Assembly: GCF_900103875.1 (NCBI RefSeq)
Contig: NZ_LT629705.1
Coordinates: forward strand, 1,993,001 to 2,057,000
DNA length: 64,000 nt
Reading direction: 5' to 3'
From: Pseudomonas arsenicoxydans
GTDB taxonomy: Bacteria > Pseudomonadota > Gammaproteobacteria > Pseudomonadales > Pseudomonadaceae
Under the pieces are notes generated by a model. The model had not been told where the DNA came from and made no database searches. It worked only from the letters and a program-made list of their open reading frames with translations. Made by a program: the position numbers and the translations under genes. Of this stretch, positions 20,448 through 30,010 are shown piece by piece (the stretch's first letter is position 1; every line of letters starts with the position of its first letter).

Positions 20448-20912
20448 ATGACTTCTCACACGCAACGCGGCATGGCGCTATTGGTTAGCCTGGTGTTTCT
20501 GCTGTTGCTGACGTTGATTGGCCTTTCGTCGATGCAAAACGCCACGCTGCAGGAAAAAATGGCCGGCAGCGTGAGTCTGCGTAACCAGTCATTCCAGGGA
20601 GCAGAAGCGGCCTTGCGGGTCGGGGAGAGTGCAGTGCAACTGGACACTTTCTCGTTGCCGATTTGCAGTGGCACCACCCAATGTGCGCCCCCGGCCGAGT
20701 CATCAACGGTTTCCGCAGCAGGGCTCAATTCAACTTCCGGGGTGACATGGATTGCTTCCGGCCAGGGCTTTTATGGTGTGCAGAACATCGGCACCACACT
20801 CACCGCCGTCAATGTGCCGAGCAATACCTCGGCGACGCTTTACCGGGTGACCGCCGTCGGCATCGCGGGCAGCTCGCGTAGCGTCGTGGAGAGTATTTAT
20901 GCGAAGTATTAA
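20448..20912 (+). CDS. pilX: Type IV minor pilin PilX
   Basis: 154 residues in the form chosen. The leader MTSHTQRG precedes MALLVSLVFLLLLTLIGLSS. There is no Glu at mature position 5, in line with a GspK-like pilin at the pilus tip. The helix segment MQNATLQEKMAGSVSLRNQ is the PilX signature. An in-frame ATG at 20433 forms an ATGA overlap with pilW and is the alternative start. I prefer 20448 because GAGGG lies eight bases before it and it yields a normal eight-residue leader. Confidence 0.85.
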   Translation: MTSHTQRGMALLVSLVFLLLLTLIGLSSMQNATLQEKMAGSVSLRNQSFQGAEAALRVGESAVQLDTFSLPICSGTTQCAPPAESSTVSAAGLNSTSGVTWIASGQGFYGVQNIGTTLTAVNVPSNTSATLYRVTAVGIAGSSRSVVESIYAKY

Positions 20913-23900
20913 AAGGCGCGGAGGGCTTTGGCAGCTGTTTTGCGGCGCGGTCCTGGGGCTGTACCTGTTGGCTCCGGCGTACGCGTTCACGCCTTCTGAT
21001 TCACCGCTGTTAAGTGCGGCGGCGGTGGTACCCAACGTGATGTTGCTGATCGACGATTCAGGCAGCATGAACAGCATCATTTATGCCGCCGGGTTCGATC
21101 CGACGGTCACCGGACGAACGCCCGCCAGGCAATGCAATTACTTCTTTGGAGGGTGTTATGGCGGAACCGACATCGTCGGGGATTCGATCTTCCTTTCCAG
21201 CCTGCCGCAGTCCGGGTGTTCCGGGGGCGCTTACGCGTTTTACAACAACAGCCCGGCGCCCTTGTGCTTGAAGCTCCCGGACCCGGTCGGCAATGAAAAT
21301 ACCCGCTATACCGACGATTATCTGTCGTACCTGGTGGGCCTTGCCAACGGCAGCAACCGGGATTTCACCAACGGCTCGATCCCCAACGACTACCGCATGA
21401 ACGTGGCACGAAACGTATCCACGACATTGGTTACCAGTAATCGCGCACTGCGCATCGGCCTTGCGACCTTCAATCCGGTCACCAGCAATAACTCCGGTAA
21501 TGGCGGCTTCATCGCCCGATCAATCAGCGACCTGTCGCCGGTGAGCGGCAGCGTTACCCAGTCGCAGGCCGATAACAACTACAGCAACCTGATCTCCTCC
21601 ATTAACGGATTGAGTGCGGTGGCCAACACGCCACTGGCGGAAACCTACTACGAAATCACCCGGTATTTCCGTGGGATGACTCCGTACTACAACTCGACAG
21701 CGACGACTTACACCAGCCCGATTCAATACCGTTGCCAGAAGAACTACGGGGTGGTCATCACCGATGGCTTGCCGACGTATGACCGGACTTTTCCCAGCAA
21801 TGATCCGCAGGGGCTCAACCGACTTCCAAACTGGGACGGTGTGAACAATGACGGCAACAACCTCAACGGTGATGGTGAAGGCGATACGTTGTATCTGGAC
21901 GATATTGCCAAGTTCGCCTTCGACATCGACATGCGCTCCACCGGCACTGACGCGGCGGGTAAAAGCTGGAATGCGGTGGATTTCCCGAAACAGAACATGA
22001 ACACCTACACCGTCGGCTTTACCGCTGCGAACCAGATGTTGTCGGACGCGGCCAACTACGGGCAGGGCAAGTATTACCAGGCGACCGACAGCGCAGGGCT
22101 CAACAGCGCGTTGTCCTCGGCGCTGAGCGACATTACGTCCAAGGCCGGCTCCGGTGGCGGTGGCGTCGCCAGCGGCGCCACCCTGGCCAGCAATTCGAGT
22201 TACTTCCAGACCAGTTACGACCCCAAGGACTGGCGCGGAACGATCAAATCCTTCGGCTTCACCTCGGCCGGAACGGTAAATACCGCCGCGACGCAGTGGA
22301 CCACCGACACTACGATCGTTCCCGGCGCCACCGCGCCCACCTACCAGTCCTGGAACACCTTGACCAACGCGCCAGTCACGCTGGCCTACACTAACTTCTC
22401 TGCGGCACAGCAGACCACTCTCAGCCAGAGTCTGCCGACGGGTATCACCGGCAGCGATCTGGTGGAATGGAGCAAGGGCACCAACAAAACCGGGCTCAAG
22501 GTGCGCAGCGTGCTGCTCGGCGACATCGTCAATTCCCCCCTTGTGCTGGCTTCACCCACGGACAAAACAGCGTCCGACCTGGTGGGTGACACCACCTACA
22601 GCACTTACCTGTCCACCAAATCCACCAACATGAGCGCCAGTCTGGTGGTGAACGCCAACGACGGCTTTGTGAATGTCATCAACTCGGCCAATGGTGTCCG
22701 GCGTTATGCCTATATGCCGTCCAGTGTGCTGCCATCGTTGCGCTATATCGCCGACCCGACCTACATCAATGGCGTGAGCCACAAGTTTTTGGTCGATGGT
22801 CAGGTCGGTGTGTTCGATGCTCAATTCAGCAGCGCCTGGAAAACCCTGGCCATTGGCGGAACCGGGGCGGGCGGCAGGACTTTCTATGCGCTGCAGCTGT
22901 TCGACGCGTCACTAGGAAACGTGTTCAAGGGGCTGTGGGAGATCAGTGCGCCCGCCACTGCCACTCCCGCGAACGTATTCAATGATCTGGGTTATGCCTA
23001 CGCACGACCGGAAGTGGCACGCTTGGCCGACGGTCGCTGGGCGGCATTCATCTCCAACGGTTATGGCAGCAACACCGGGGTGGCCGCGTTGTACGTGGTC
23101 GATGTTCGTGACGGCTCATTGATCAAGAAAATCGTGGTCGACAGCGCAGATACCAACGATGGCCTGTCGTCGGTGAAGCTCAGGGTCAATTCGCAGAATG
23201 TGGTGCAGGCGGCCTATGGCGGTGACTTGAAAGGGCGGTTATGGAAATTCGACCTGAGCGCGACGGCTCCTGACACCTGGGGCGTGGCCTTTTCCGGCAA
23301 GCCGCTGTTCACAACCGCTGGCGGCGCGACCCAGCCGATTACCGTGCAACCTTTGCTGGCGGACAATTCGTTGGGCGGCAAGGAAGTGTTTTTCGGCACC
23401 GGCAAATTCAATGAGACTGCCGACAAGACCAACAAGGATTTACAGGCGTTCTACGCCGTGTGGGACGCGGAAGGCGGGTCTGGTCAAATCACCGTGTCCA
23501 GTTTGCAGGCTCAAGCCGTGACTGGCGTGTTCTCGGGCAGCTCAGGGCAGTTCATCACCACCAGCCAGAACGATGTGACCTATCCGGCCGAGAAGGGCTG
23601 GTACTTGCCACTGGTGTACAACAACGTGCTGACAGGGGAGCGGGTGATCAACCAGGCCAATCTGGTGTTGGGGCGGATCGTCTTCACCACGGCCAGTGTC
23701 GACACCACTGATCCTTGTGCCAGCTTCGGCTCCGGCAAACTGGTCGAACTGGATGCGTTCAGCGGTAAGATGCTCAACTACGCGGTGCTCGACACCAATA
23801 ACGATATGACGGTCGACAGCAACGACATAGTATCCAGCGGGGTGATTATCAACAGTGGTAATCCGGCCCTGAACGCCGTCGTCAATGGTGGGACCCGCAA

Positions 23901-23991
23901 GGTCGTGAGCAATTCCAGTGGCGGCGTTGACACCCTGGTGGAAAAATCCGGCGGCGGCAGCCGTCGCATCATGTGGCGACAAATACAGTAA
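20899..23991 (+). CDS. pilY1: Type IV pilus tip adhesin / assembly factor PilY1
   Basis: 1030 residues, with a signal peptide ending near LLAPAYA. The N-terminal part has a von Willebrand factor A-like domain with a MIDAS-type DDSGSMN at about residues 53-59. The C-terminal half is the PilC/PilY1 beta-propeller, with a calcium-loop-like DTNNDMTVDSND at 965-976. It is exported and acts at the pilus tip in adhesion and surface sensing. It overlaps pilX by 14 bp. It is shorter than the roughly 1160-residue P. aeruginosa protein, and no pilY2 follows. Confidence 0.93.
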   Translation: MRSIKRRGGLWQLFCGAVLGLYLLAPAYAFTPSDSPLLSAAAVVPNVMLLIDDSGSMNSIIYAAGFDPTVTGRTPARQCNYFFGGCYGGTDIVGDSIFLSSLPQSGCSGGAYAFYNNSPAPLCLKLPDPVGNENTRYTDDYLSYLVGLANGSNRDFTNGSIPNDYRMNVARNVSTTLVTSNRALRIGLATFNPVTSNNSGNGGFIARSISDLSPVSGSVTQSQADNNYSNLISSINGLSAVANTPLAETYYEITRYFRGMTPYYNSTATTYTSPIQYRCQKNYGVVITDGLPTYDRTFPSNDPQGLNRLPNWDGVNNDGNNLNGDGEGDTLYLDDIAKFAFDIDMRSTGTDAAGKSWNAVDFPKQNMNTYTVGFTAANQMLSDAANYGQGKYYQATDSAGLNSALSSALSDITSKAGSGGGGVASGATLASNSSYFQTSYDPKDWRGTIKSFGFTSAGTVNTAATQWTTDTTIVPGATAPTYQSWNTLTNAPVTLAYTNFSAAQQTTLSQSLPTGITGSDLVEWSKGTNKTGLKVRSVLLGDIVNSPLVLASPTDKTASDLVGDTTYSTYLSTKSTNMSASLVVNANDGFVNVINSANGVRRYAYMPSSVLPSLRYIADPTYINGVSHKFLVDGQVGVFDAQFSSAWKTLAIGGTGAGGRTFYALQLFDASLGNVFKGLWEISAPATATPANVFNDLGYAYARPEVARLADGRWAAFISNGYGSNTGVAALYVVDVRDGSLIKKIVVDSADTNDGLSSVKLRVNSQNVVQAAYGGDLKGRLWKFDLSATAPDTWGVAFSGKPLFTTAGGATQPITVQPLLADNSLGGKEVFFGTGKFNETADKTNKDLQAFYAVWDAEGGSGQITVSSLQAQAVTGVFSGSSGQFITTSQNDVTYPAEKGWYLPLVYNNVLTGERVINQANLVLGRIVFTTASVDTTDPCASFGSGKLVELDAFSGKMLNYAVLDTNNDMTVDSNDIVSSGVIINSGNPALNAVVNGGTRKVVSNSSGGVDTLVEKSGGGSRRIMWRQIQ

Positions 23992-24005
23992 GTGAGAGTT
24001 GAGGA

Positions 24006-24407
24006 ATGCGCAGATCCAACCGAGGTTTCACCTTGATCGAAATCATGATCGTGATTGCGATCATCGGCATCGTCATCACCATTGCCGCCCCGAGCCTCAC
24101 CGAGTACGTTAAAAAAGGCCGTCGAACGGAGGTGGCCGGGCTGCTTTCCGAACAGGCGCAGATCCTTGAGCGTTTCTACTCGAAGAACAATGTCTACACC
24201 GGTATCACCGGGCTGAGCACCGGCAATGACTTCTATACCATCACCCCGACGCTGACCGATCAGACCTTCCTGCTGACGGCTGCGCGCAAGGCGGGCACTG
24301 CGATGGCGACCGACAAGTGCGGGGATTTCACCCTCACCAACACCGGCGTCAGAAGCATGGTCAATGCTACCGCTGGGCTAACCACCAAGGATTGCTGGGG
24401 CCGCTGA
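24006..24407 (+). CDS. pilE: Type IV minor pilin PilE
   Basis: 133 residues. The leader MRRSNRG precedes FTLIEIMIVIAIIGIVITIA with Glu at mature position 5. The globular part has a C-terminal cysteine pair (TDKCGDF and KDCWGR) that likely closes the D-region loop. It starts 14 bp after pilY1 with GAGGA in front. It links the minor-pilin complex to the main PilA fibre. It is the last gene of the operon. Confidence 0.9.
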   Translation: MRRSNRGFTLIEIMIVIAIIGIVITIAAPSLTEYVKKGRRTEVAGLLSEQAQILERFYSKNNVYTGITGLSTGNDFYTITPTLTDQTFLLTAARKAGTAMATDKCGDFTLTNTGVRSMVNATAGLTTKDCWGR

Positions 24408-24414
24408 ATTTTTC

Positions 24415-24444
24415 AGGGCGTCTTTTGCGCCCTCTGTCTTTTTT
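24415..24444 (+). terminator. Terminator of the fimU-pilE operon
   Basis: A short stem AGGGCG/CGCCCT with a 7-nt loop, then CTGTCTTTTTT. The stem is modest but the T-tract is good and it lies just after the pilE stop. Confidence 0.55.
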
Positions 24445-24461
24445 AATGGTTGGATCAGAAC

Positions 24462-25562
24462 ATGAGCAGGCAACAGCAAGTGGTGATTGTCGGCGGCGGC
24501 GTGATCGGGCTGCTGACGGCATTCAATCTCGCGTCCGAAGTGCAACGTGTCGTGCTGCTGGATCGTTCGAACGTGGGACAAGAATCGTCATGGGCCGGTG
24601 GGGGAATTGTTTCGCCACTCTACCCATGGCGCTACAGCCCGGCAGTCACCGCGCTGGCGCATTGGTCGCAGGATTTTTATCCACAGCTCGGTGAGCGATT
24701 GTTTGCAGCGACCGGGGTTGATCCTGAAGTGCATACCACCGGCCTGTACTGGCTGGATCTGGATGACGAGGCCGAGGCGCTGGCCTGGGCCAAGCGGGAA
24801 AACCGTCCGCTGCGGGCTGTGGATATCTCGGCAGCCCATGATGCCGTGCCGGTTTTGGGCTCCGGGTTTTCTCGGGCGATCTACATGGCCGATGTGGCCA
24901 ACGTGCGCAATCCCCGGTTGGTGAAGTCGCTGAAGGCCGCCTTGCTGGCGCTGCCGAACGTGACGATTCATGAGCAGTGTGAAGTCAGCGGGTTCATTCG
25001 TGACGGCGATAAAGTCGTTGGCGTGCAGACCTCGGCGGGCGCCGTTCATGGCGACGAGGTGGTTCTGACCGCCGGTGCCTGGAGCGGTGACTTGCTCAAG
25101 AAACTGGGCCTGGAGCTGCCGGTTGAACCGGTAAAAGGGCAGATGATTCTGTACAAATGCGCGGCGGACTTCCTGCCGAGCATGGTCCTGGCCAAGGGCC
25201 GTTATGCGATTCCGCGGCGCGATGGGCACATTTTGATTGGCAGTACGCTGGAACATGAAGGTTTCGACAAGACCCCGACCGACGTTGCGCTGGAAAGCTT
25301 GAAGGCATCGGCGGTGGAGTTGATTCCCGCGCTGGCACAGGCCGAAGTGGTCGGGCACTGGGCCGGATTGCGACCGGGTTCGCCGGAGGGCATTCCGTAC
25401 ATTGGCCGAGTGCCGGGGTTCGAAGGGTTGTGGCTCAATTGCGGGCATTACCGAAACGGGTTGGTGCTTGCGCCGGCGTCGTGTCAGTTGTTTGCTGATG
25501 TGATGCTGGGCAGGGCACCGATCATTGATCCGGCTCCGTATGCTCCCGTGGGTCGGATCTAG
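24462..25562 (+). CDS. thiO: FAD-dependent glycine/D-amino-acid oxidase ThiO
   Basis: 366 residues. The N-terminal FAD-binding motif VIVGGGVIGLLTAFNLA is followed by the DAO-family fold, with WAGGGIVSPLYPWRY, the segment GHWAGLRPGSPEGIPYIG and a C-terminal NCGHYRNGLVLAP, which is the ThiO signature. It oxidises glycine to the imine used for thiazole formation in thiamine synthesis. It occupies the same place as PA4548 next to pilR. I chose the ATG at 24462 over an in-frame TTG. It is convergent with pilR, with a 6-bp gap and no terminator. Confidence 0.88.
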   Translation: MSRQQQVVIVGGGVIGLLTAFNLASEVQRVVLLDRSNVGQESSWAGGGIVSPLYPWRYSPAVTALAHWSQDFYPQLGERLFAATGVDPEVHTTGLYWLDLDDEAEALAWAKRENRPLRAVDISAAHDAVPVLGSGFSRAIYMADVANVRNPRLVKSLKAALLALPNVTIHEQCEVSGFIRDGDKVVGVQTSAGAVHGDEVVLTAGAWSGDLLKKLGLELPVEPVKGQMILYKCAADFLPSMVLAKGRYAIPRRDGHILIGSTLEHEGFDKTPTDVALESLKASAVELIPALAQAEVVGHWAGLRPGSPEGIPYIGRVPGFEGLWLNCGHYRNGLVLAPASCQLFADVMLGRAPIIDPAPYAPVGRI

Positions 25563-25568
25563 TCCCCC

Positions 25569-26915
25569 TCAATCCAGGCCCAGTTTTTTGAGCCTGTAGC
25601 GCATCGACCGGAATGACAAATTCAACCGCTGAGCCGCCGCCGTGCGGTTCCAGCGGGTTTCCTCCAGTGCCTGGAGGATGAGTTTGCGTTCGACGTTTTC
25701 CAGGTAGTCTTCCAGGTTATCGATCTGTGTCAGGTCCGGCACACCGCTCTCTGCGGTGCAGTTACCGTCGGCCAGGCGCAGGTCGCTGGCTTCGATTTGC
25801 TGGTTCTCGCACAAGGTATGAGCCCGCTCCAGCATATTCTCCAACTCTCGCACGTTGCCTGGAAAACGGTAGCTTTTCAGCGCGTCCAGGGCTAGCGAGT
25901 GGAGTTTTACGGCAGGTTGACCACTGCCGGCGGCCAGACGCTTGAGCACATGGCTGGCCAACAGTTCGATATCGTCACGGCGTTCGCGCAAAGGCGGAAC
26001 GCGTAGCTCGATCACGTTCAACCGGTAGTACAAGTCCTGGCGAAAGCGTTCAGCGGCGACTTCGGCATCGAGGTCTTTGTGGGTGGCGCACAGGATGCGC
26101 ACGTCGACGACGGTTTCCTGTTGCCCACCGATGCTGCGAATGGCTTTTTCCTGGATGGCTCGAAGCAGTTTGACCTGCATGGCCAACGGCAAATCAGCGA
26201 CTTCATCGAGGAACAGGGTGCCTTTATTGGCGGCTTGAAATAACCCGGGCTTGTCTTCGATGGCGCCGCTAAAGCTGCCTTTGCGATGGCCAAAGAATTC
26301 GCTTTCCATCAGCTCCGAAGGAATAGCCCCGCAGTTCACCGCAACAAACGGTTGATTGGCTCGCGGGCCTTGTTCATGAATCAGCCGTGCGACCAGTTCC
26401 TTGCCGCTGCCGGATTCACCGCTGATGTACACGGGGGCTTGGCTGCGAGCGAGTTTGTCGATTTGTTTGCGCAGGTTGCGCATGGGCAATGAATCACCCA
26501 AGAGTCGGCGGTCGATGGCCGTACTGGCACCGCCCGCAGCCGACAATCGCAAGGCACTGCTGACCAGTTCGCGCAGGCGGGTCAGGTCGACCGGTTTGGT
26601 CAGAAAGTCGAACGCACCGGCCTTGAGTGCGTTGATCGCCGTTTCCAGGCTGCCATAGGCGGTAATCATCGCCACCGGTACGTGCGGGTAACGCTGCTGG
26701 ATGAAATGCACCAGCTCAAGGCCGGTGCCATCGGGCAGGCGCATATCGGTCAGGCACAGATCGAATGCCTCCCGGGCTAGCAAGGCTTGGGCTTCGCCAA
26801 GGTTACGGGCACTGAAAGTATCGAGTTTCATCCGCCCCAGGGTGATTTCCAGGAGTTCGCGGATATCCGGTTCGTCGTCGACGATCAGGACTTTCGGCTG
26901 TGGGCTGATGTTCAA
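25569..26915 (-). CDS. pilR: Sigma-54-dependent response regulator PilR
   Basis: 448 residues. A receiver domain (phospho-acceptor Asp57 in CLTDMRLPDG) is followed by a sigma-54 AAA+ domain (Walker A GESGSGKE, loop GSFSGA at 213-218) and a Fis-type helix-turn-helix (NRTAAAQRLNLSFRSMRYRL). It activates pilA transcription. I chose a TTG start that overlaps the pilS stop as TTGA; this gives a length close to the 445 residues of P. aeruginosa PilR. Longer in-frame starts would run 40-90 bp into pilS. The usual Thr of the GAFTGA loop is Ser here. Confidence 0.92.
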   Translation of the reverse strand: MNISPQPKVLIVDDEPDIRELLEITLGRMKLDTFSARNLGEAQALLAREAFDLCLTDMRLPDGTGLELVHFIQQRYPHVPVAMITAYGSLETAINALKAGAFDFLTKPVDLTRLRELVSSALRLSAAGGASTAIDRRLLGDSLPMRNLRKQIDKLARSQAPVYISGESGSGKELVARLIHEQGPRANQPFVAVNCGAIPSELMESEFFGHRKGSFSGAIEDKPGLFQAANKGTLFLDEVADLPLAMQVKLLRAIQEKAIRSIGGQQETVVDVRILCATHKDLDAEVAAERFRQDLYYRLNVIELRVPPLRERRDDIELLASHVLKRLAAGSGQPAVKLHSLALDALKSYRFPGNVRELENMLERAHTLCENQQIEASDLRLADGNCTAESGVPDLTQIDNLEDYLENVERKLILQALEETRWNRTAAAQRLNLSFRSMRYRLKKLGLD

Positions 26916-28522
26916 CTTTGTTTCCGTCCGTGAGCAAAAGTGATGCGAAAGCATCCGCCGCCTTGGCGTGGTTTGAAGTCTAGGCGGGCCTGGTTGCTTT
27001 CGCACAGCTCACGGGACAGATAAAGCCCCAGGCCAGTACCCTGGCTGCTGGTGGTGAAGAACGGTTCGAACAAATGCGTCTGTTGATCCGGCGCCACGCC
27101 GGGGCCGTCGTCCACGACTTCGAGCACGGGGAGCTGGCTGTCGGCGTCGACGAACAACTCGAGCCAGACCTGCGCCTGGTCGTGATTCATGGCGCTGTGG
27201 CGCCAGGCATTGCGCAACAGGTTGTCGAGAATCTGGGTCAGTTGATTGGGGTCCATCAGGGTATTGAAGTCGCCCGCGCCGATGTGCAGATGGATGTGCT
27301 GGCGCTCGTTGGCTCTTTCGCGGGTTTCGGCGACGAAGTGCTCCAGCCACGGCTTCAGATCGAGCCTTTGTGGCACGGCTTGCTGGCGGCGGGACAATTG
27401 CAGGACGTTTTCGATAACCCGATTCATTCGTTGAGAGTGGTCTTGGATGATTTGCGTCAGACGCCGGTCCGCGCTGTTCAGTTCCTCAGACTCGCGCAGC
27501 AATTGCGCGGCATGACTAATGGCACCCAATGGGTTACGGATTTCATGGGCGATACCGGCGGTCAGACGACCAAGGGCCGCGAGTTTCAGTTGCTGTGCCT
27601 GTTGCGAGATCTGGGCGAGGTCTTCGAGAAACACCAGGGTTTGATGGTTCGGAGTTTGGTCCAGGGCAATGAAACTGGGTTGCAGCTCCAGGCCGCTGCT
27701 GGCGATCTTCAGGCTTTGCGGTCGCAATGTCGGATTGTTGAGCCATAGCTGAAGGCGCTCGACCAATGCCGGCGAGTAGTCGTCGATCAACTGTCCGTCG
27801 AGGTTTTTCTGCCCCAGCAAGGTCAAGGCGCTGTGATTGGCCAGCTGTACCCGCCGTTGGTCGTCCAGCACCAGAATGCCGGTGCGCATGCGTTGCAGGA
27901 TCAAGGCGTTAAGCGCTTCGAGGCCAACCACTTCACTGGCTCGCTGCTGGGCGAGGTTTTCGCTGACTTCCAGGCGCCGGGTCAGGCCTTGCACCAACAG
28001 CGCCGCGGCAAAACACAGCGCACCGAGCGTGCCCACTTGCAGATAATCGCCAGGGCTGGTCGGTTGGCTGAAGCTCAGGAAAAAACTGAAACCGACGATG
28101 CCAAGGGCCGCGACGGCGGCTATCAACAGGCCGATACGCCCGCGCAACAGGGTATTGCTGATGGCCACCGACACAATCAGCAGGTTGCCGATGGCGCTGC
28201 CGACACCGCCGGCGGCATAGAACAATCCGCACAGCAGCAGGACATCCACCCATGCCAGGGTGAAAAGCTGTGCCGGCCGCCGGGTGTTCTCCCAGAACAC
28301 CACCAGAAAGATATTCAGTATCAGGTACAACCAGCTGCCGCTGCGCAGCAAGTCGTCCTTGGCGTGGGCCAGCAACTGGTTGTCCATGTTGCTGGAAATC
28401 AGCAACACCAACGTGATGCCGACGCTCAATCGATAGAGATGGTAAAGGCGCAGCAGTCGCTGGGCCTGTTTGCTGCCGGGACTGGACGTCTCAGCGGGCA
28501 CTGGAGTCCGGGCCTTGCTCAA
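26912..28522 (-). CDS. pilS: Sensor histidine kinase PilS
   Basis: 536 residues from a TTG start. Six membrane segments in the first 180 or so residues lead to a cytoplasmic PAS-like linker and the kinase core. The H-box is LTAGIAHEIRNPLG with the phosphorylated His at 326, and the ATPase boxes include DDGPGV and FFTTSSQGTGLGL. In P. aeruginosa PilS senses pilin in the membrane and phosphorylates PilR. The start is uncertain: TTG at 28522 overlaps the upstream small gene by 32 bp, and a GTG at 28501 is an alternative. Its stop overlaps the pilR start. Confidence 0.92.
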   Translation of the reverse strand: MSKARTPVPAETSSPGSKQAQRLLRLYHLYRLSVGITLVLLISSNMDNQLLAHAKDDLLRSGSWLYLILNIFLVVFWENTRRPAQLFTLAWVDVLLLCGLFYAAGGVGSAIGNLLIVSVAISNTLLRGRIGLLIAAVAALGIVGFSFFLSFSQPTSPGDYLQVGTLGALCFAAALLVQGLTRRLEVSENLAQQRASEVVGLEALNALILQRMRTGILVLDDQRRVQLANHSALTLLGQKNLDGQLIDDYSPALVERLQLWLNNPTLRPQSLKIASSGLELQPSFIALDQTPNHQTLVFLEDLAQISQQAQQLKLAALGRLTAGIAHEIRNPLGAISHAAQLLRESEELNSADRRLTQIIQDHSQRMNRVIENVLQLSRRQQAVPQRLDLKPWLEHFVAETRERANERQHIHLHIGAGDFNTLMDPNQLTQILDNLLRNAWRHSAMNHDQAQVWLELFVDADSQLPVLEVVDDGPGVAPDQQTHLFEPFFTTSSQGTGLGLYLSRELCESNQARLDFKPRQGGGCFRITFAHGRKQS

Positions 28523-28724
28523 GGTGAGCCTGGCTGCAATACCACTGTTGTTGAAGGCTCAATGCCCGATCACGGGGCAGATGCACGCCGCAATGCGCAC
28601 AGCGGACCATGGGGGCGGCTTCCAGCTCGGCGGAGGACCTGGGGGCGGAGGCTGTTCCCTTGAACTTGCGCCAGAACCATACCGCGGCGGCAATCAGGGC
28701 GATCCAGAACAATAAACGAAGCAT
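28491..28724 (-). CDS. PP0621 family small membrane protein
   Basis: 77 residues. One N-terminal membrane segment (about 3-19) is followed by a small metal-ribbon-like module, with CAHC and, 22 residues later, CSQAH, so a CxxC...CxxxH pattern. I place it in the PP0621 family from this layout and from its position upstream of pilS, where it is found in other Pseudomonas. It is probably co-transcribed with pilS-pilR, as its end overlaps the pilS start. Role unknown. Confidence 0.8.
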   Translation of the reverse strand: MLRLLFWIALIAAAVWFWRKFKGTASAPRSSAELEAAPMVRCAHCGVHLPRDRALSLQQQWYCSQAHLEQGPDSSAR

Positions 28725-28791
28725 GGCGAGCTGCTTTATGGCGAGTGATTAGCCAGTTTAGCCAAGGACATGGCAGCCGCACAGCGTAATA

Positions 28792-28821
28792 AAAAAGGGA
28801 GACTCAAGAGTCTCCCTTTTT
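28792..28821 (-). terminator. Terminator of bamD
   Basis: AAAAAGGGAGACTC and its exact complement close to each other, giving a strong stem flanked by A- and T-tracts, about 15 bp beyond the bamD stop. It can work on both strands and separates bamD from the pilS unit. Confidence 0.9.
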
Positions 28822-28836
28822 GCACAACCCGATGTG

Positions 28837-29859
28837 TCAGTCGAACACGCCGAAGGTCATGTAGCTGAACCATGAGCGGTCGCTGTTGTTGGCTTCGGAG
28901 TCGTGTTCCTCTTCTTCGATCACGTCGCCTTTTTCATTTTTAGGCTTGAGCTCGTTCGGAATCGCGTCCTTGGCATCCTGGAATTGCTTCTGCACGTCCT
29001 GGTTGGCGCGGGTTTCGCCCGGCGGCAGGGGCGGACGGGAGTCGATCAGGCCCAGAGTGGCCTTGCTCAGCCAGGACCGGTTGTCGGCTTCGGCGACCGA
29101 CGGCTTGAACTCACCGTCCACCAGGCTTGGGTGGTTCGGGTAGTTGAGCTTCAGGGTTTCGAGGCTCGTGGCTGCCAGCTCGTCCAGGTGCAGGCGCTGG
29201 TAGGCTTCAGTCATGACCGCCAGGCCGTCACCGACCGAAGGGGTTTCCTGGAAGTTTTCCACCACGTAACGACCACGGTTCGCGGCGGCGACGTAGGCCT
29301 GACGGGTCAGGTAGTAGTCGGCAACGTGAATTTCGTAGGAGGCCAGCAGGTTGCGCAGGTAGATCATGCGCTGCTTGGCATCCGGCGAGTAACGGCTGTT
29401 CGGGAAGCGGCTGGTCAGCTGGGCGAACTCGTTGTAGGAGTCGCGAGCGGCACCCGGGTCACGCTTGGTCATGTCCAGTGGCAGGAAGCGCGCCAGCAGG
29501 CCGACGTCCTGATCAAAGGAGGTCAGACCCTTGAGGTAGTAAGCGTAATCCACGTTCGGATGCTGTGGGTGCAGACGAATGAATCGCTCGGCGGCAGACT
29601 TCGCCGCTTCAGGCTCGCTGTTCTTGTAGTTGGCGTAGATGAGCTCGAGTTGAGCCTGATCGGCGTAGCGACCGAATGGATAACGCGACTCCAGCGCCTT
29701 CAGCTTGGCTGTGGCAGCGGTGTAGCTATTGTTATCCAGATCGTGCTGAGCCTGCTGGTACAGCTCGACCTCGCTCAGGTTTTCGTCTACGACTTCCTTC
29801 GATGAGCAAGCAGCGGTCAATGCGAGGATGGCGATCAGCAGCAGGTGTTTCACTTGCAT
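28837..29859 (-). CDS. bamD: Outer-membrane assembly lipoprotein BamD (ComL)
   Basis: 340 residues. A lipoprotein signal ends at LTAAC (Cys18). Five TPR-like helix pairs follow: [40 protein letters not shown] and others. The Bam complex folds beta-barrel proteins into the outer membrane, and BamD is its essential lipoprotein beside BamA. It is longer than E. coli BamD (245) through a C-terminal acidic extension (after about residue 265), as in other Pseudomonas. I chose the ATG at 29859 because the in-frame extension upstream lacks a signal. Confidence 0.95.
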   Translation of the reverse strand: MQVKHLLLIAILALTAACSSKEVVDENLSEVELYQQAQHDLDNNSYTAATAKLKALESRYPFGRYADQAQLELIYANYKNSEPEAAKSAAERFIRLHPQHPNVDYAYYLKGLTSFDQDVGLLARFLPLDMTKRDPGAARDSYNEFAQLTSRFPNSRYSPDAKQRMIYLRNLLASYEIHVADYYLTRQAYVAAANRGRYVVENFQETPSVGDGLAVMTEAYQRLHLDELAATSLETLKLNYPNHPSLVDGEFKPSVAEADNRSWLSKATLGLIDSRPPLPPGETRANQDVQKQFQDAKDAIPNELKPKNEKGDVIEEEEHDSEANNSDRSWFSYMTFGVFD

Positions 29860-29906
29860 GGCGGCTTGCGTCCCTATGACGGCCGCTGTCTTGGGCGGGG
29901 CCGTCC

Positions 29907-29915
29907 TGTTATGAT
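29907..29915 (+). promoter_or_regulatory. Extended -10 promoter of rluD-pgeF
   Basis: TGTTATGAT is an extended -10 element (TGnTATGAT) in the intergenic region divergent from bamD, 95 bp before the rluD start. The -35 region is poor. Confidence 0.4.
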
Positions 29916-30010
29916 GAGCGCCCCGTTGAATAGCCTCGGGGCAAAAGACGCCGTATTTAACCACAAGCGCGCAGCCGAAACCAAAAGCTGTGCCGACGCC
30001 TAGTCTGAGC

